From: Proteromonas lacertae
Lineage: Eukaryota > Sar > Bigyra > Opalinata > Proteromonadidae
NCBI GenBank assembly: GCA_002245135.1
Contig: NGBS01001161.1
Location: forward strand, 124,001-188,000
Reading direction: 5' to 3'
DNA length: 64,000 nucleotides
Shown here: positions 1 to 11,606 of the stretch, piece after piece
Layout: each line of letters opens with the position of its first letter
How positions within the stretch are numbered: position 1 is the first letter of the stretch
Position numbers and translations under genes: made by a program
Notes under the pieces: generated by a model
What the model saw: the letters and a program-made list of their open reading frames with translations, nothing else
The model's database searches: none
What the model was told of the DNA's origin: nothing

Positions 1-1215
1 ATAATACAACAATGGTAAAAATGATAATAATAAAATCATCAATTACATTATAATTAAACGAACTAATAATATAAGTATAAGTGAAAAATTAAAAAAGATA
101 TTGAAAAAAGAGTTGATGCTTTCTTTACACACACACTTAGAATAAATGTAAAAGGGATGGTACTTACTGAAAATATGTATGAATAAACATAAAACAGACT
201 GTAGGAAGTATAACGAAGTGCTTTTACTACATATAATCCTAACAATAATATTGCATTTGGTAATATTAACCATATTATTTCAAATACCAGCCATGATAAC
301 CAATACATATATTCACTCATTCCGTTCATTAATAACATGTCTTTAATTCCTCTTTCTTTTTCAGAACCTAATAATACTGTTAAAGCTTGCATTGTTGTAA
401 AAACATACATATAATAATACATTGGTTGAATATATTGTTGGACATTAAAAGCATCTGATTCTTCTGGAAAACCGAATCTACTGGAATACTATATGATAGA
501 GTATATATATCGATTTAACAAAATACTTTAATCAAAGAATCACTCATTTTGGATGATGATTTTTTATTATATATTGCTCTATAAATTGCTTCTTCTAAAC
601 TACTTATACCATTCAAAAAGAAAATATATTCTTTTTGATAGGGTATTTTTGTATAGTCTAATTCTGAAGGATTTGTTTGATTGTAATTAAATATTCCATA
701 GTTAGTTGTATAATTATATCTCAAAACAAAACTAGGATTATCTTCAGAATACTCGCTTAAGTCTATCACTGCAAACATATTGGCCGGACATTTTGCAAAA
801 AAATTATCATACATATCATCATAAGAACTAAAGTCCTTCAATGAATTTGACGTAACACCAATAGTTCTATTAATTCATAAAAAAATTTAAAATACTGTTC
901 AATTAGTGATATTAAAGCATTTGTATCATCATTCTTAGGGTAATAAGCAATATAATTAGCAACATTTTTGATCTAGATCATAAAATAAGTGATGAGTCAT
1001 ACATCAATAGAAGGTGACACTGGAGAAGATGGAATTTTAGGATATTCTACATAGTAATAATCTATTGTATAGCTAAACATCCAAATCCAAAACACGGTAT
1101 ATAATGGGATTACAAACTCCACAAAAGCAGAGAAAGGCTTTCTTCTATACACCAACACATTTTTCTTAAGCAGAATTAGTAACTGCTGAGTAATAGAAGC
1201 TCCTTTCTTTGACAT
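1..1215 (-). CDS. ABCA-type ABC transporter, N-terminal part (runs off left edge)
   Basis: The gene is read leftwards from an ATG at 1215 and leaves the window before any nucleotide-binding domain. The first exon encodes a short cytosolic lead (MSKKGASITQQ), then LLKKNVLVYRRKP and a first membrane helix, as in ABCA proteins. Introns of 30 nt (973-1002) and 29 nt (867-895) join in frame to an extracellular loop, a third near 500-530 follows, and the next exon holds the motif EKERGIKDMLLMNGMSEYMY at the start of the helix bundle, typical of ABCA transmembrane domain 1. ABCA proteins move lipids across membranes. It resembles the complete ABCA gene at 15430-21568 in layout but not closely in sequence, so it is a separate paralogue. 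The family call is firm; the substrate is unknown. Confidence 0.88.
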
Positions 1216-1595
1216 TACTTTTTTTTAAATCTCAACTATTTTAAAACGGCGTTTGTGTTTACAAACTTTGTCAATGTTTGTATAGTTTATTGTTAAATAG
1301 AAGAGCAACTGATTATTATATAAAACAACAGAAATGATAAGATAGACGTTAATTTAACACATTTTATTTTATAAATTAATCACTTTGATAATTTATGTTT
1401 TTATAATTGTAAAATATGAATTAAACAATAGAAATAAAGAGTTAAATAGCTATAATAATTAGCATATAATGAGATAAAACAGAAAAAAAATAAGAAAAGC
1501 TCGTTATGTCAAACATAATTAGTTTTGAATGATGAATATCTTAACAAATAGGTGCAATTATGTAGAAAAAATTACAAATCAGAAATATATCCTAT
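1216..1595. other. Intergenic, ABCA promoter and antiporter 3' flank
   Basis: About 380 nt of AT-rich DNA between two minus-strand genes. It holds the upstream region of the ABCA gene, including the element at 1243-1250, and the 3' flank of the antiporter. I see no RNA gene or further coding sequence. Confidence 0.5.
1243..1250 (-). promoter_or_regulatory. GCCGTTTT element upstream of ABCA start
   Basis: On the minus strand the eight bases read GCCGTTTT and lie 28 nt upstream of the ATG at 1215. The same core recurs before several other genes here (see 6784, 27119, 34257). CCGTT/AACGG is the core bound by Myb-type factors; a promoter role is inferred. Confidence 0.4.
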
Positions 1596-3452
1596 TTATA
1601 CTGCAGATTCTGGAGTGTTGATGACAATTTCTTTAATTGGTTGATTGTTGTTTTTATCTATATCTGAGTTATTAAGTTCAATCGTTGTCACAGAATTGTT
1701 CTGTAACTCAATGTTAACCTTATTTTCTCTTTCTCGTTTGGATTTTCTTGTGAAACATGTCATTTTATCAAATAGTCCATGTTTGTACATTTCATAAAAC
1801 AATGTGATGAATATTATTTGACAAGCTAAGCCAACAGGTAGTGCAACATATATTTTCCCTTCTGCTAATCCTCCAAATAAGAAACCAATAGCTGAACTAC
1901 ATGCAGTTGTTAATGCATAAGGTAGCTGTGTTGATACATGCTTCATGTGATTGCAATCACAAGCAGTTGAAGATATAACTGTTGTGTCAGAAATAGGTGA
2001 ACAATGATCACCAAAAATACTGCCTGATAAAACAGCTCCTAAGCATATTGTATGTAATTCAGGACATACTCTTTCACAAATGCCATTAATTATTGATATT
2101 AAAATACCAAATGTTCCCCAAGCTGAGCCAATTGAGAATGATAGGAAAGCTGAAAATATAAATACAATGAAAGGCAATATTCCTTTTGGAAAGTTTGAAT
2201 TTTGAATGATATCTCCCATCCAAACTCCTGTTAATAAATAATCTCTAGCAACAGCACCCATAGCCCAAGCTAAACATAACACTATAATTGTAGGAACCAT
2301 CATTTTCATACCTTCTAATATGCCATTTAATATATCACCAGATGTCATTATCTTTCTTGGAACATAGAGTAACATACATATAAAAATACATATTCCAGTT
2401 GACATACATAATGATATAGCTACATCACTATCTCCAAATATATCTGCAACTGATTTTCCAGTTCCATCAAAGCCACCTCCATTATATACTATTAATAGAA
2501 ATGCGATAATAACTAATAGTAGTAATGGAATTAATAGATCAATTACTCTTCCTTTATCAGACATTTTTATATTATCCATTGTGAAGTTTTGAAGTTTATC
2601 ATGTTCAGTGTGATTCTCATTCTCACTATTGTTTTCATTTTTATTTTCTGTTGTTATTACTTCTACTTTATTTGCTTCTCTTTTTTCTGCTTCAGCCATT
2701 GGACCATAATCAATTCCAGTTACAGAAATAATCACAATCATAAATATTGTAAGAAGGCAATATAAATTAAACGGAATTGTGTCGATGAATTTCATCATGC
2801 CATTACTAACAAGTGTCGATTGCTCCATAGCAGTCATTATAACAGCTGTCCAACTAGAAATTGGTATTATTACACACATTGTAGCGCTTGTTGAATCTAC
2901 TAGATAGGCTAATTTTTCTCTTGATATTCTGTTTAAATCTGTTACTGGTTTCATTACAGCACCTACAGCAATACATGAAAAGTAATCATCTATAAACACT
3001 ATAGCTCCAAGTACAGCTGTAGCTAATTGAGCACCGATTTTACTCTTGATGGCTTTCACTGCCCATTTGCCATACGCAATTGTACCTCCTGCTGCAGTTA
3101 TAATATACACAAATGCTCCTAATAGAAAACCAAATAGAATTATTGATGTTCCGCCTGACATTTCATCTACTATCATCGTAAATGGCAATTTGAAAAAGTT
3201 TATAAAGAATAAACCATTTGCAGAAACATAAATGAGAGATCCAAGCAATATTCCACAAAATAATGAACTGTATACTTCTTTAGTTATAAGAGCCATTGAT
3301 AAAGCTAGTATTGGGGGTAATATAGAGTACCATTCCGCTTTAATGTTACTATTTTCTGCTAAAACTTCTGTTGTTGTTAAGAACTCTTCAGGTGATGTAC
3401 TATTAATTGCATTTAATAATGCTGAAGTAATAATATTGCTTGTGGTATTCAT
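1596..3452 (-). CDS. NhaC-family Na+/H+ antiporter
   Basis: A single uninterrupted 618-residue frame for a polytopic membrane protein of the Na+/H+ antiporter (PF03553, NhaC-like) family, which exchanges sodium for protons. About 11-12 hydrophobic stretches are visible. Family landmarks include MALITKEVY near residue 53, the acidic pair in FIDDYFSCIAVGAVMKPVTD (Asp155/Asp156), DSTSATMCVIIPISSW, SAWGTFGI and the late GSIFGDHCSPISDTTV segment. A charged Asn/Glu/His-rich loop around residues 270-295 and a basic C-terminal tail are probably cytosolic. The gene lacks the short introns common in its neighbours. The family is most abundant in bacteria, so bacterial ancestry is possible but not shown. 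Base composition matches the neighbourhood. Ion specificity and membrane are not determinable. Confidence 0.92.
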   Translation of the reverse strand: MNTTSNIITSALLNAINSTSPEEFLTTTEVLAENSNIKAEWYSILPPILALSMALITKEVYSSLFCGILLGSLIYVSANGLFFINFFKLPFTMIVDEMSGGTSIILFGFLLGAFVYIITAAGGTIAYGKWAVKAIKSKIGAQLATAVLGAIVFIDDYFSCIAVGAVMKPVTDLNRISREKLAYLVDSTSATMCVIIPISSWTAVIMTAMEQSTLVSNGMMKFIDTIPFNLYCLLTIFMIVIISVTGIDYGPMAEAEKREANKVEVITTENKNENNSENENHTEHDKLQNFTMDNIKMSDKGRVIDLLIPLLLLVIIAFLLIVYNGGGFDGTGKSVADIFGDSDVAISLCMSTGICIFICMLLYVPRKIMTSGDILNGILEGMKMMVPTIIVLCLAWAMGAVARDYLLTGVWMGDIIQNSNFPKGILPFIVFIFSAFLSFSIGSAWGTFGILISIINGICERVCPELHTICLGAVLSGSIFGDHCSPISDTTVISSTACDCNHMKHVSTQLPYALTTACSSAIGFLFGGLAEGKIYVALPVGLACQIIFITLFYEMYKHGLFDKMTCFTRKSKRERENKVNIELQNNSVTTIELNNSDIDKNNNQPIKEIVINTPESAV

Positions 3453-3802
3453 ATTTTGATGTGTTTATTATTTAATGGAGTGTTTTTAATGCGTTTTAAG
3501 GTTTTGTTAAATAAAATAGCCGTTTCAAATGTATTTTGAATGAATTCTGTTAGATTTAGATGGACATAATATTGTGGAAATCTTTTTATTGCTATATAGA
3601 TACATTTAAATCATTAAAAATGAAGCATTCTTTATTTCATTTCAAAGTACTTTTAAATATTAACAATTAATCATATATAAAATAATAATTAGAAACTTGT
3701 AATGATTTATTCTCTTAATCTGATTAATTATTACAAATCAATATGTGATTTAATAGTAAATTTTAATTATCAAGCCGAGCTTTTTCTAAATATTCTAAAG
3801 AA
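3453..3802. promoter_or_regulatory. Divergent promoter region, antiporter and aminopeptidase
   Basis: 350 nt separate the antiporter start (-) from the aminopeptidase start (+), so both promoters must lie here. A GCCGTTTC element at 3519-3526 on the plus strand is the best candidate signal. The rest is AT-rich without obvious genes. Confidence 0.45.
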
Positions 3803-6711
3803 ATGTCTCAAGATCAACCATCAGTATTATTGCCGAGAAATGTTATTCCACATCAGTATTTATTTTTCATGCATTTCATGTAGTTATGATATTGAGTACG
3901 ACAATATTGATTTGAAAAGATTTACTTTTCATGGCTCTGTATTAACCACTCTTGATGTGAATGAAACAAGTGATTTCATAATCTTTCATGCAACCGAACT
4001 TGGAATTGAAGTATTTTTATTTTTAACATTGTTATAGAAAGTAGAAATTACTCAAAACGGTAAAACAATTGATGTTAAAACGTATTTATATATTTATATG
4101 TTATATAATGTAGAATGTCGTTTGATTTAAAAGATGAGACTTGTCGTTTACAGTTGAATGATAAGTTAACAAAAGGTGAAGCTTCTATTAAATTAGTTTT
4201 TAACGGCATTTTAAATGACAAGTTAGCTGGTTTTTACAGAAGTAAATACACAGTAAATGGTGAAGATAGATATATGGCAACTACTCAATTTGAACCAACT
4301 GATGCAAGACGAGCATTCCCTTGTTGGGATGAACCAACTCTTAAAGCAACATTCCAATTAGCAGTTATTACTGAAAAGAAGTATAATACAATTTCAAACA
4401 TGAATATTATTGAAACACGAACAATTGATGAAAATCATAAATATGTGAAATTTGCTATTACTCCAATCATGTCAACTTATCTTGTAGCGCTTGTAGTTGG
4501 TGAATTTGATTCAATCACAGGTTATACAAAGAATGGAGTTCAAGTTACTACTTATACATCAGTTGGATGTGCTGAACAAGGTAAATTCGCAACAGAAGTT
4601 GGAATTAAAGCACTTCAATTCTATGATGATTTCTATGGAATTAAATATCCATTACCAAAAGCTGATTTATTAGCAATTCCTGATTTTGCTGCTGGTGCAA
4701 TGGAAAATTGGGGATGTGTTACATTTAAAGTGGTTGATTTAATGATCGATTTAAATAATACAACCATTGCTAGAAAGAAGAGAGTGGGTAAATGTGTTAC
4801 TCATGAATTAGCTCATCAAGTATATATATATATTTAATTATTACTATTATATTATGTTAGTGGTTTGGTGATTTAGTAACAATGAAATGGTGGACTCATT
4901 TATGGTTGAATGAAGGATTTGCCACTTTTATGGAATCTTTATGTTTATCAGATCTATTCCAGAATGGGAACATTGGAATGATTTTGCATCGTATTATCTT
5001 AAGCATTTATATTTTTTATAGTGAAAGCCAATCAAGTGGAAAGAGTTTAGATTCATTAGAAACATCTCATCCAGTTCAAGTTCCAGTCAATCGTCCAGAA
5101 GAAATCAATGAAATATTTGATAATATTTCATACTTTAAAGGTTCATCTGTTTTAAGAATGCTTTTCTGTTATTTAGGAAGAGAATCATTCCAGAAAGGTA
5201 TTAATTTATATTTGAACAGATTTGCTTATAAGAATGCTGAAACTGATGATTTATGGAAAGCATTAGAAGAAGGTTCAGGAAAACCAGTAACTGAGTTTAT
5301 GAATAAATTCATTACTCAAACAGGATTTCCATTAGTGACAATTACTGAAGAAGGTAGTGAATATAAATGCAATCAAAGAAGATACTTGAGAAAAAGAAAT
5401 GAAGAAGCTGAAAAGTATTTATAATATTATAATTTTTTTAAATAGAGTTGCATGGAATATCCCATTAAGAGCAACAATCTATAAGAGTGATAATACAACA
5501 GAAGTTGTTGAATTACCATTCTTAAATGAGCAAAATCCATCTCAATCTGATGCTTTTATGAAAGAGTTAAACAGAATCAAGAAATTAGGTGCTGTGAAAC
5601 TTAATACTGATCAATCAACATTCTGTAGAATCAATTATCCAGCTAAATGGTGGAATGAGTTAGGAGAATTATGTGAAAAGAAAGTAATTCCAAGTTTAGA
5701 TAGAATTGGTTTGATTAATGATGTATTTGCATTAAGTGGAAGTGGTGATTTGGAAATAACAACAGCACTTGATTTTGTTAGTCAGTATATATATATATAT
5801 ATATATAATTCATTATAATGTTAATAGTTTTGTTAATGAAGATAATGATGGTGTAATTGATGAAATATCAGCTCATTTAAGTGGAGTATGATTTATTTTA
5901 TTTTTATGTTAATAGTTATGTTTCTTATATGAAGAACAAGACTTCTATCCTAAATATTTACAATATTTACATAGATTATATCGTCCTCACTTTGATAGAT
6001 TAGGTTGGGATAAAAAAGAAGGTGAAAAGGAAAGTGTCGAAACAATAAGAGCTGATGCTATTGCTTTATTAATTGAGTGTGGAGATAAAGAAATTATTGA
6101 TGAAGCAGTTAAAAGATGCAGAGCTTATATTCAAGATCCAGAAGCAAATCCAATACCACCATCATTAAGAACAATATTCTTCAGAGCATTTGTTGGTTCA
6201 AAAGATGAGAAAGAAGCAACTGAAAATTACAATCAATTAAGAGATTACTTCAAGAGAGTTAAAGTGCAAGAAGAATTAATCAGAGTGATCAATGCATTAA
6301 TTACACCAAAACATAGTTCATTATTGAATAGAACATTTGACATGTGTTTTAATGGTGAAATAAGGAATCAGGATCTTATACATTTGTTTCATGGAGCATT
6401 ATATCCAAGAGTACATATATATATTATATTTTTTTAATTAGAGTTCAATACATATGTGGAATTATTTTAAAGCTCATTATCAACCAATTTATGATAAAGT
6501 TAAAGCTGGAACAATGATGTTGCCTACTATAGTTACTCGAATGACAAGTAATATCAAGGATATTAACATGATTAAGGATATTGATGAGTTTAGTAAAGGA
6601 AGAGATATTTCAGCATATAAAAGAGCTTTAATAAACTCAAAAGAAGCAATAGCTGCAAGACATGAAAGAATTATGAGAGATGTCTCCTTACTTAAGAACT
6701 ATAAATTCTAA
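3803..6711 (+). CDS. M1 family zinc aminopeptidase (puromycin-sensitive type)
   Basis: A multi-exon gene for an M1 metallopeptidase that removes N-terminal residues from peptides. The start at 3803 opens with MSQDQPSVLLPRNVIPHHYD, the usual N-terminus of the puromycin-sensitive/Ape2 group. The substrate motif GAMENWG lies near 4700. The zinc site HELAH falls just before a 41-nt intron, and WFG...WLNEGFA with the third ligand Glu follows it. Introns are 27-45 nt and phase-consistent. The C-terminal ERAP1-like helical domain covers roughly 5450-6711. Oddity: from about 4955 to 5016 the conserved sequence (FPEW, then HWNDFASYYL) lies in another frame, entered where a CC should be CCC and left where a T6 run should be T5, so a compensating pair of base-count errors is likely. 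No signal peptide, so probably cytosolic. Confidence 0.93.
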
Positions 6712-6783
6712 TTGTTATTACTTATTTATATATTTTTTGTATAAGAATGATTTATATATTCAAATTATAAAAATAGAAATATA

Positions 6784-6791
6784 GCCGTTTT
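6784..6791 (+). promoter_or_regulatory. GCCGTTTT element upstream of OTU gene
   Basis: GCCGTTTT ends 14 nt before the ATG at 6805 in the 93-nt gap after the aminopeptidase. This is the shortest spacing of the recurrent element in the window. A core promoter or Myb-like site is inferred from recurrence only. Confidence 0.42.
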
Positions 6792-6804
6792 ATATAATTT
6801 TAAA

Positions 6805-8377
6805 ATGGAAATTGTGAATACTTCGGTAGATCAGAGTGTGATGCAAGATGTATGTGAGCTAGATGATATTGGAATATCCATTGTACATGAAACAACAGAC
6901 ACAATTCCAAATCAATGTTGTTTTTGTCACAAAGCGAATAAAGATGTGCTTAATCCCATCACCATAATTCCAGTATGTTATATGTAAATGATTTTGTATA
7001 GTGTGGACACAAAACATGTAAGAAGTGTCTGTTTGATTATATTGAGAGGTATCAAAAACAAGAAATAAAAGAATTAAGATGTTTATACGATAATTGTAAC
7101 AGATTAATACTAATTGGTATTTCATTGCATATTAATTTGTTAGATAAGTGGTTAATGCAAGTAGTAAAACCCAAAATTTACTCCAAAATATGCAAGCTAC
7201 AAAAGCCATTTTGTATAATGTGTGAAAGTTATAAAACTGAATTAACTAATCAACTAATAAAAATTGATAAATTACCAAAATGTGGTTATTTCATATGTTC
7301 AAATTGTTATTACGAATATTTATATAACAAAATAGAAAATAGAATATTGGATATAAAATGTCCAATAACAGTTTGTCCAGATGTTATAAATGCAAGTATA
7401 TATATAATGGTAATACTTTTAATAGATGATTTAATAAACAACAAAAAACTATTAAGTGTTGATAAGATAGAAGAATTGCAGATGAATTTTATTGAAGTAT
7501 TAAGTGAAATGGAAAATGATATAACTAACTCAAATAGTAAACAAAATGAAACATATATAAAGAAATATACAGTGTATTTGAATGAAATGAAGTATATAAA
7601 TTATATATATTTTTTCTTAAATAGTATGGAGATAATTGAAGAATCAATGGATGGAAATTGCTTATTTCGGTCTATTAGTAGACAGTTATATAATAGTAAT
7701 CCAGATTATCATTTATTAATAAGAAATAAATGTGTTGATTATATTCTAAAAAACAGTGAATTTTTTTCACCATTTATTGATATGGATTTTAATGAATATT
7801 GTAATAGTAGAAGGAAATCTGGTATATTTGGTGATGATATAGAATTAACTGCATTATGTCAGTTATATAAAAGAAAGATTGAGATATATACTTATGATAT
7901 TAACAATGATTATAAACCAATGATATTAAAGACATTCACACCCGATGAAATTTCTAAATATAATTCACCTATTAGATTAGAGTATTTTATATAAGCTTTA
8001 ATATATGTATTAGCTATTCAAAAACTGAACATTATAATACAATATGTAAAAGAGGTGAAGGAAATGAATTTTTATCTACAGATCCAGGAGTATATGAAGA
8101 TAAAATGCTTAATTTACAAAAAGAAGATGATGATGTGGGTAGCAATTTAAATTCTTCGAAGGATAAGCAAAGTTGTCCATCTAATGTGGTAAATCAAGAT
8201 ATATGCAATCAAAATGTACATTTATTAGTATTTCTATTATGATTTATTAGGTTCATAAAGAAATACACACAAAATTAAATTTAAATACAAGTCCTGCTGA
8301 TCGTGGATGTTATGATAGTGTTTGGTATATATATTATATAGTGTTTTTAATGTAATTGTAGTTGTGTTTTCATGTAA
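6805..8377 (+). CDS. RING-like plus OTU-domain ubiquitin protein
   Basis: Exons joined by introns of about 27-37 nt give a protein of roughly 440 residues. The N-terminal part has paired cysteines resembling a RING or RBR-type zinc module: CCFCHKANKD, then CGHKTCKKCLFDYIE, RCLYDNC, later CIMCESYKT and CGYFICSNCYYEYL. The second half is an OTU deubiquitinase-like domain with the catalytic signature MDGNCLFRSISRQLY, a GDDIELTALCQLYKRKIEIY core and the distal histidine in EHYNTI, reached only after splicing at about 7976-8015. OTU domains cleave ubiquitin chains; RING-like modules act in ubiquitin ligation, so the protein may combine both activities or use the fingers for binding. The C-terminal 80 residues are polar and unrecognised. 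Exons past the OTU domain are less certain, as is the stop at 8375-8377. Confidence 0.8.
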
Positions 8378-8563
8378 ATTAGTAATTTATCTTTATTATT
8401 AGTATTCTTTAGTTTACTCTTGTGTTCTTTTATCAATAAAAATAATCAGAATTCACTCATTCGGTTTAAATAGCGAGATAAATGGGGAGGAACACAATAC
8501 TTAATAATCAAAGAAAATTGATTCACTTTACTGTTAATCACTATACATCAAGATCATTTCTTT

Positions 8564-10205
8564 ATGAGTAGAATTTTCATCGCTATCCTATTAATAAGCG
8601 CAGTCTGGGCGAATGGTTGCATTAAGACAGATAATTGTGAAAAAGACAACTATTTTGACGATGTAATATTTGATGGTCATAAATTTGTGAGATTTACTAA
8701 TGGACATAAATATTTACATATAGATATAACTCATCCAGGACATAGAGACGCAATTTATTCAGATGAAAAGAAGTTTACTTACACATTAGTTCATTGTGGT
8801 TGTAAAATTCCTGATAGGTATAATTATATGTATATATTGTTTTAGTGAAAAAAAAGGTGTTGTAATCAATGTTCCAGTGAAGGATCTTGGTACAATAGCT
8901 TTAGACACTTATCCAATGTTAAATGCATTAAATGTAATTGATAAATTATCAGTAGCTATGGATTTACGTTATATTTCAACTGAAGGAGTTGTAGATTACG
9001 CATATCAACGATTTGCAAAGAAAAATCCATTAACAGAATTTGTAACAGTAGATGAGACTAACTGGAAGGTAAACTTCGATGTAAGTGCTTTAAAAAAAGC
9101 AAATCCTGAGGTTATGCTTGCTGATTTAGATACAGTTGAGACATATTCAAAAGATTTCCCAAGAATGATGTATTGGGGATCAGGTGATGAAGATAAACCG
9201 TCGTCAAGAGCAGAATGGATAGAAGTATTAGGATATTTAGTAGGAAAAGAGAAATTTGCTGAAGAATTGGATAGAAACATATCAAGAAGTTATGATGATA
9301 TAAAAAGTAAAATTCCAGTAAATGCAACAAAACCAGTCATATTTTTAGGTGAATCATTCAATTTCAGTGATCCCTTGAATCATACACGTGTTACAGGATG
9401 GAGAGTACCAGGTGGTAAAAGTTATCATGCAGTAATGATCGAAGATGCTGGTGGTGAGTATGTATTCAAAGATAATACCAATTCAACTTATATATTCTTG
9501 AATTATACAAGAGGTAAAGAATTATTAAGTAAAGCTGATTATTGGGTTCAACCAAATGTATGTTTTAAGAGATTAGAAGAGTTTTTAGGTTGGAATAAGG
9601 ATTTAGGTCATCTTAATGTGGTTCAAAGAGGTAATATATTAATGGCAAATCGTAGAGCAGATGATGATTTGTGTTTAAAGAATGATGTATATGAAACAGG
9701 TAATTTATATCCTGACTTAGTATTGAGAGATTTAGCAAGGTTATTATATCCACAGAAAGTATTCCAAAATAAAAAGAATCACTTTTTCACTTATGTATTA
9801 CCAATTTCACCATCTAGTAAAATTGATTTCAAAGATGAAAAAACATATCCAATTAATTGTCAATATCAAGGATGGGGTAAATGGTCTGAATGTACAGCTA
9901 AATGTGATATAGGTATTCAATATCGATTTAGAAATATTGCAAAATTACCGAAGAATGGAGGTATGAGATGTAATCAATTATTTGATATTAAAGATTGTCT
10001 TGGTGCTTGTAAGGCTAGTTTTAATTTAACCGTATTGATTATTTGTATAGTCGCTATTGCTGTAGTAGTATCAATTGTACTTGCATGGTTCTGTGGTAAA
10101 TACACAGCTAAGAAGGTAGGTAATACATTGGCAGGATTAAAGGATGATGAAAGAGCAGTGGTTATTGAGAATTTAGCTGCTGGTAATTACCAAACTTTAG
10201 CATAA
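8564..10205 (+). CDS. Membrane-anchored siderophore-binding-like protein with TSP1 module
   Basis: Two exons with a 28-nt intron (8818-8845) encode about 537 residues. In order: a signal peptide (SRIFIAILLISAVWANG); a helical-backbone substrate-binding domain like bacterial FecB/BtuF/FhuD iron-siderophore or cobalamin binding proteins (PF01497), with DLGTIALDTYPMLNALNVID near the start and a late SKADYWVQPN segment; one thrombospondin type-1 repeat beginning WGKWSECTAKCDIGIQYRF with its cysteines; one membrane helix (LTVLIICIVAIAVVVSIVLA); and a cytosolic tail of about 40 residues. The predicted topology is type I with the binding domain outside. Bacterial relatives deliver iron complexes to ABC importers; diatoms have a comparable ferrichrome-binding protein. 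A role in iron or corrinoid capture is therefore likely but the ligand is not shown. Confidence 0.82.
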
Positions 10206-10724
10206 GATTATGAAATAAATGTTCTTATTTTTGTTGTTGTTATTGGTGATGAAAATGGTAATTAAGGAAAATATATTTGTATTATAAACTTTTAATCATA
10301 ACTAAATAATGGACAAGTATGAAATAATACTATTTTTTCTGTGACTTCTTCATCATAGTAGTGGAGAAAAGATTACATTCTCTCTTTCCTACTCATATTA
10401 ATTTCATATATGATTTGTTGCATCAAAGCATTATTAGTTCATTTTATAACATTATCACAGAATATTAACATCATGGTTGATAAAAATAGTAACATTTATT
10501 ACAGAAAAAACGAATATATTTTTTGATTTGCATTTAAAGAATCTTTCTTTGTACATAGCAATAAATTGTGATAATCGTCTAAAAAAATAAAATGGTATAT
10601 TAGACTTACTTATTTATAGAATACGAGAAGATTGAGTGCAAGCATTCGTCGTTCATCCATGATCGGTGTATATTCCAAGCCTTTCTATGTATATTAGACG
10701 AGAGCTGAAACACCAACTCAGATA
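10206..10724. other. Intergenic, no gene seen
   Basis: About 520 nt of AT-rich DNA between two plus-strand genes. It must include the 3' end of the binding-protein gene and the kinesin promoter. I see no conserved element, RNA gene or longer reading frame. Confidence 0.5.
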
Positions 10725-11573
10725 ATGGAAGATTGTCCATTTCAAGTGTGTGTTGTGAATAATCCAGGTGTTACTGTCCTAGCAGGTAAATACATGTATA
10801 TATATATATAATTTATTTTTTAATTTTAGTTTATCTGATGAAAAGAATGGTGCACCATTGTTTAATGGACCATATGGTTTTATTCTATATCGTGAAAAGA
10901 TAAAGAACGAATATGGCTGGGTTATTCGTGATGAAGGTACCACTTACTATGCAGTACACACAAATGCCTTACTTCCACCAGCATCTGGTTGGAAAGCTGT
11001 ACAAGCAGGTAAAGAACCAAATCCTACTATAGAATTTGTTGAAAAAAACAGTATGAACAACAGTCAAAAACTGTCTAGAAGAACGTCTTCAGTATCTGGT
11101 CCAGATTCTCCAGATTACTGGGCAAAACACTTACATAGAGCAGCACGTAGAGGAGAAGTAGCTACATGTGTGGAGTGTTTTGATAAAGGTTGTCCAATAG
11201 ATTTTCAGGAGAAAGATACTGGAGATACTGTCACATTAATCGCTTGTGAGAAAGGAAATGTCGAATTATTGAGAACATGTATAAAAAGAGGTGGAAATGT
11301 AAATCCTCAAGCAGATACTGGTTATAACGGTTTACAATTAGCAGTAATGAATGGTTGGTTAGAAGCATGTAATGTAATATTTGAAACTCAAGATTTAGCT
11401 TATGAATTATGCAATTTACCTGATCCAGAAGGTGATTATCCAGTGCATTTAGCTGCAGAAAGAGGATATTTGGATATAATGAAAGCATTAGTTGAACAAG
11501 GTGCAGATTTATCAAAGTCTAATCACAAAGGAAGAACTGCATTACATTTGTCATGTGCACAAGGACATTATCG

Positions 11574-11606
<33 letters not shown>

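Noticed and set aside
43-273. Minus-strand frame of 76 residues overlapping the ABCA exon
   Set aside because: It overlaps the conserved transmembrane exon in another frame and has no recognisable features.
3046-3459. Two plus-strand frames inside the antiporter
   Set aside because: Antisense shadows of a well conserved membrane protein; their hydrophobicity mirrors the real gene.
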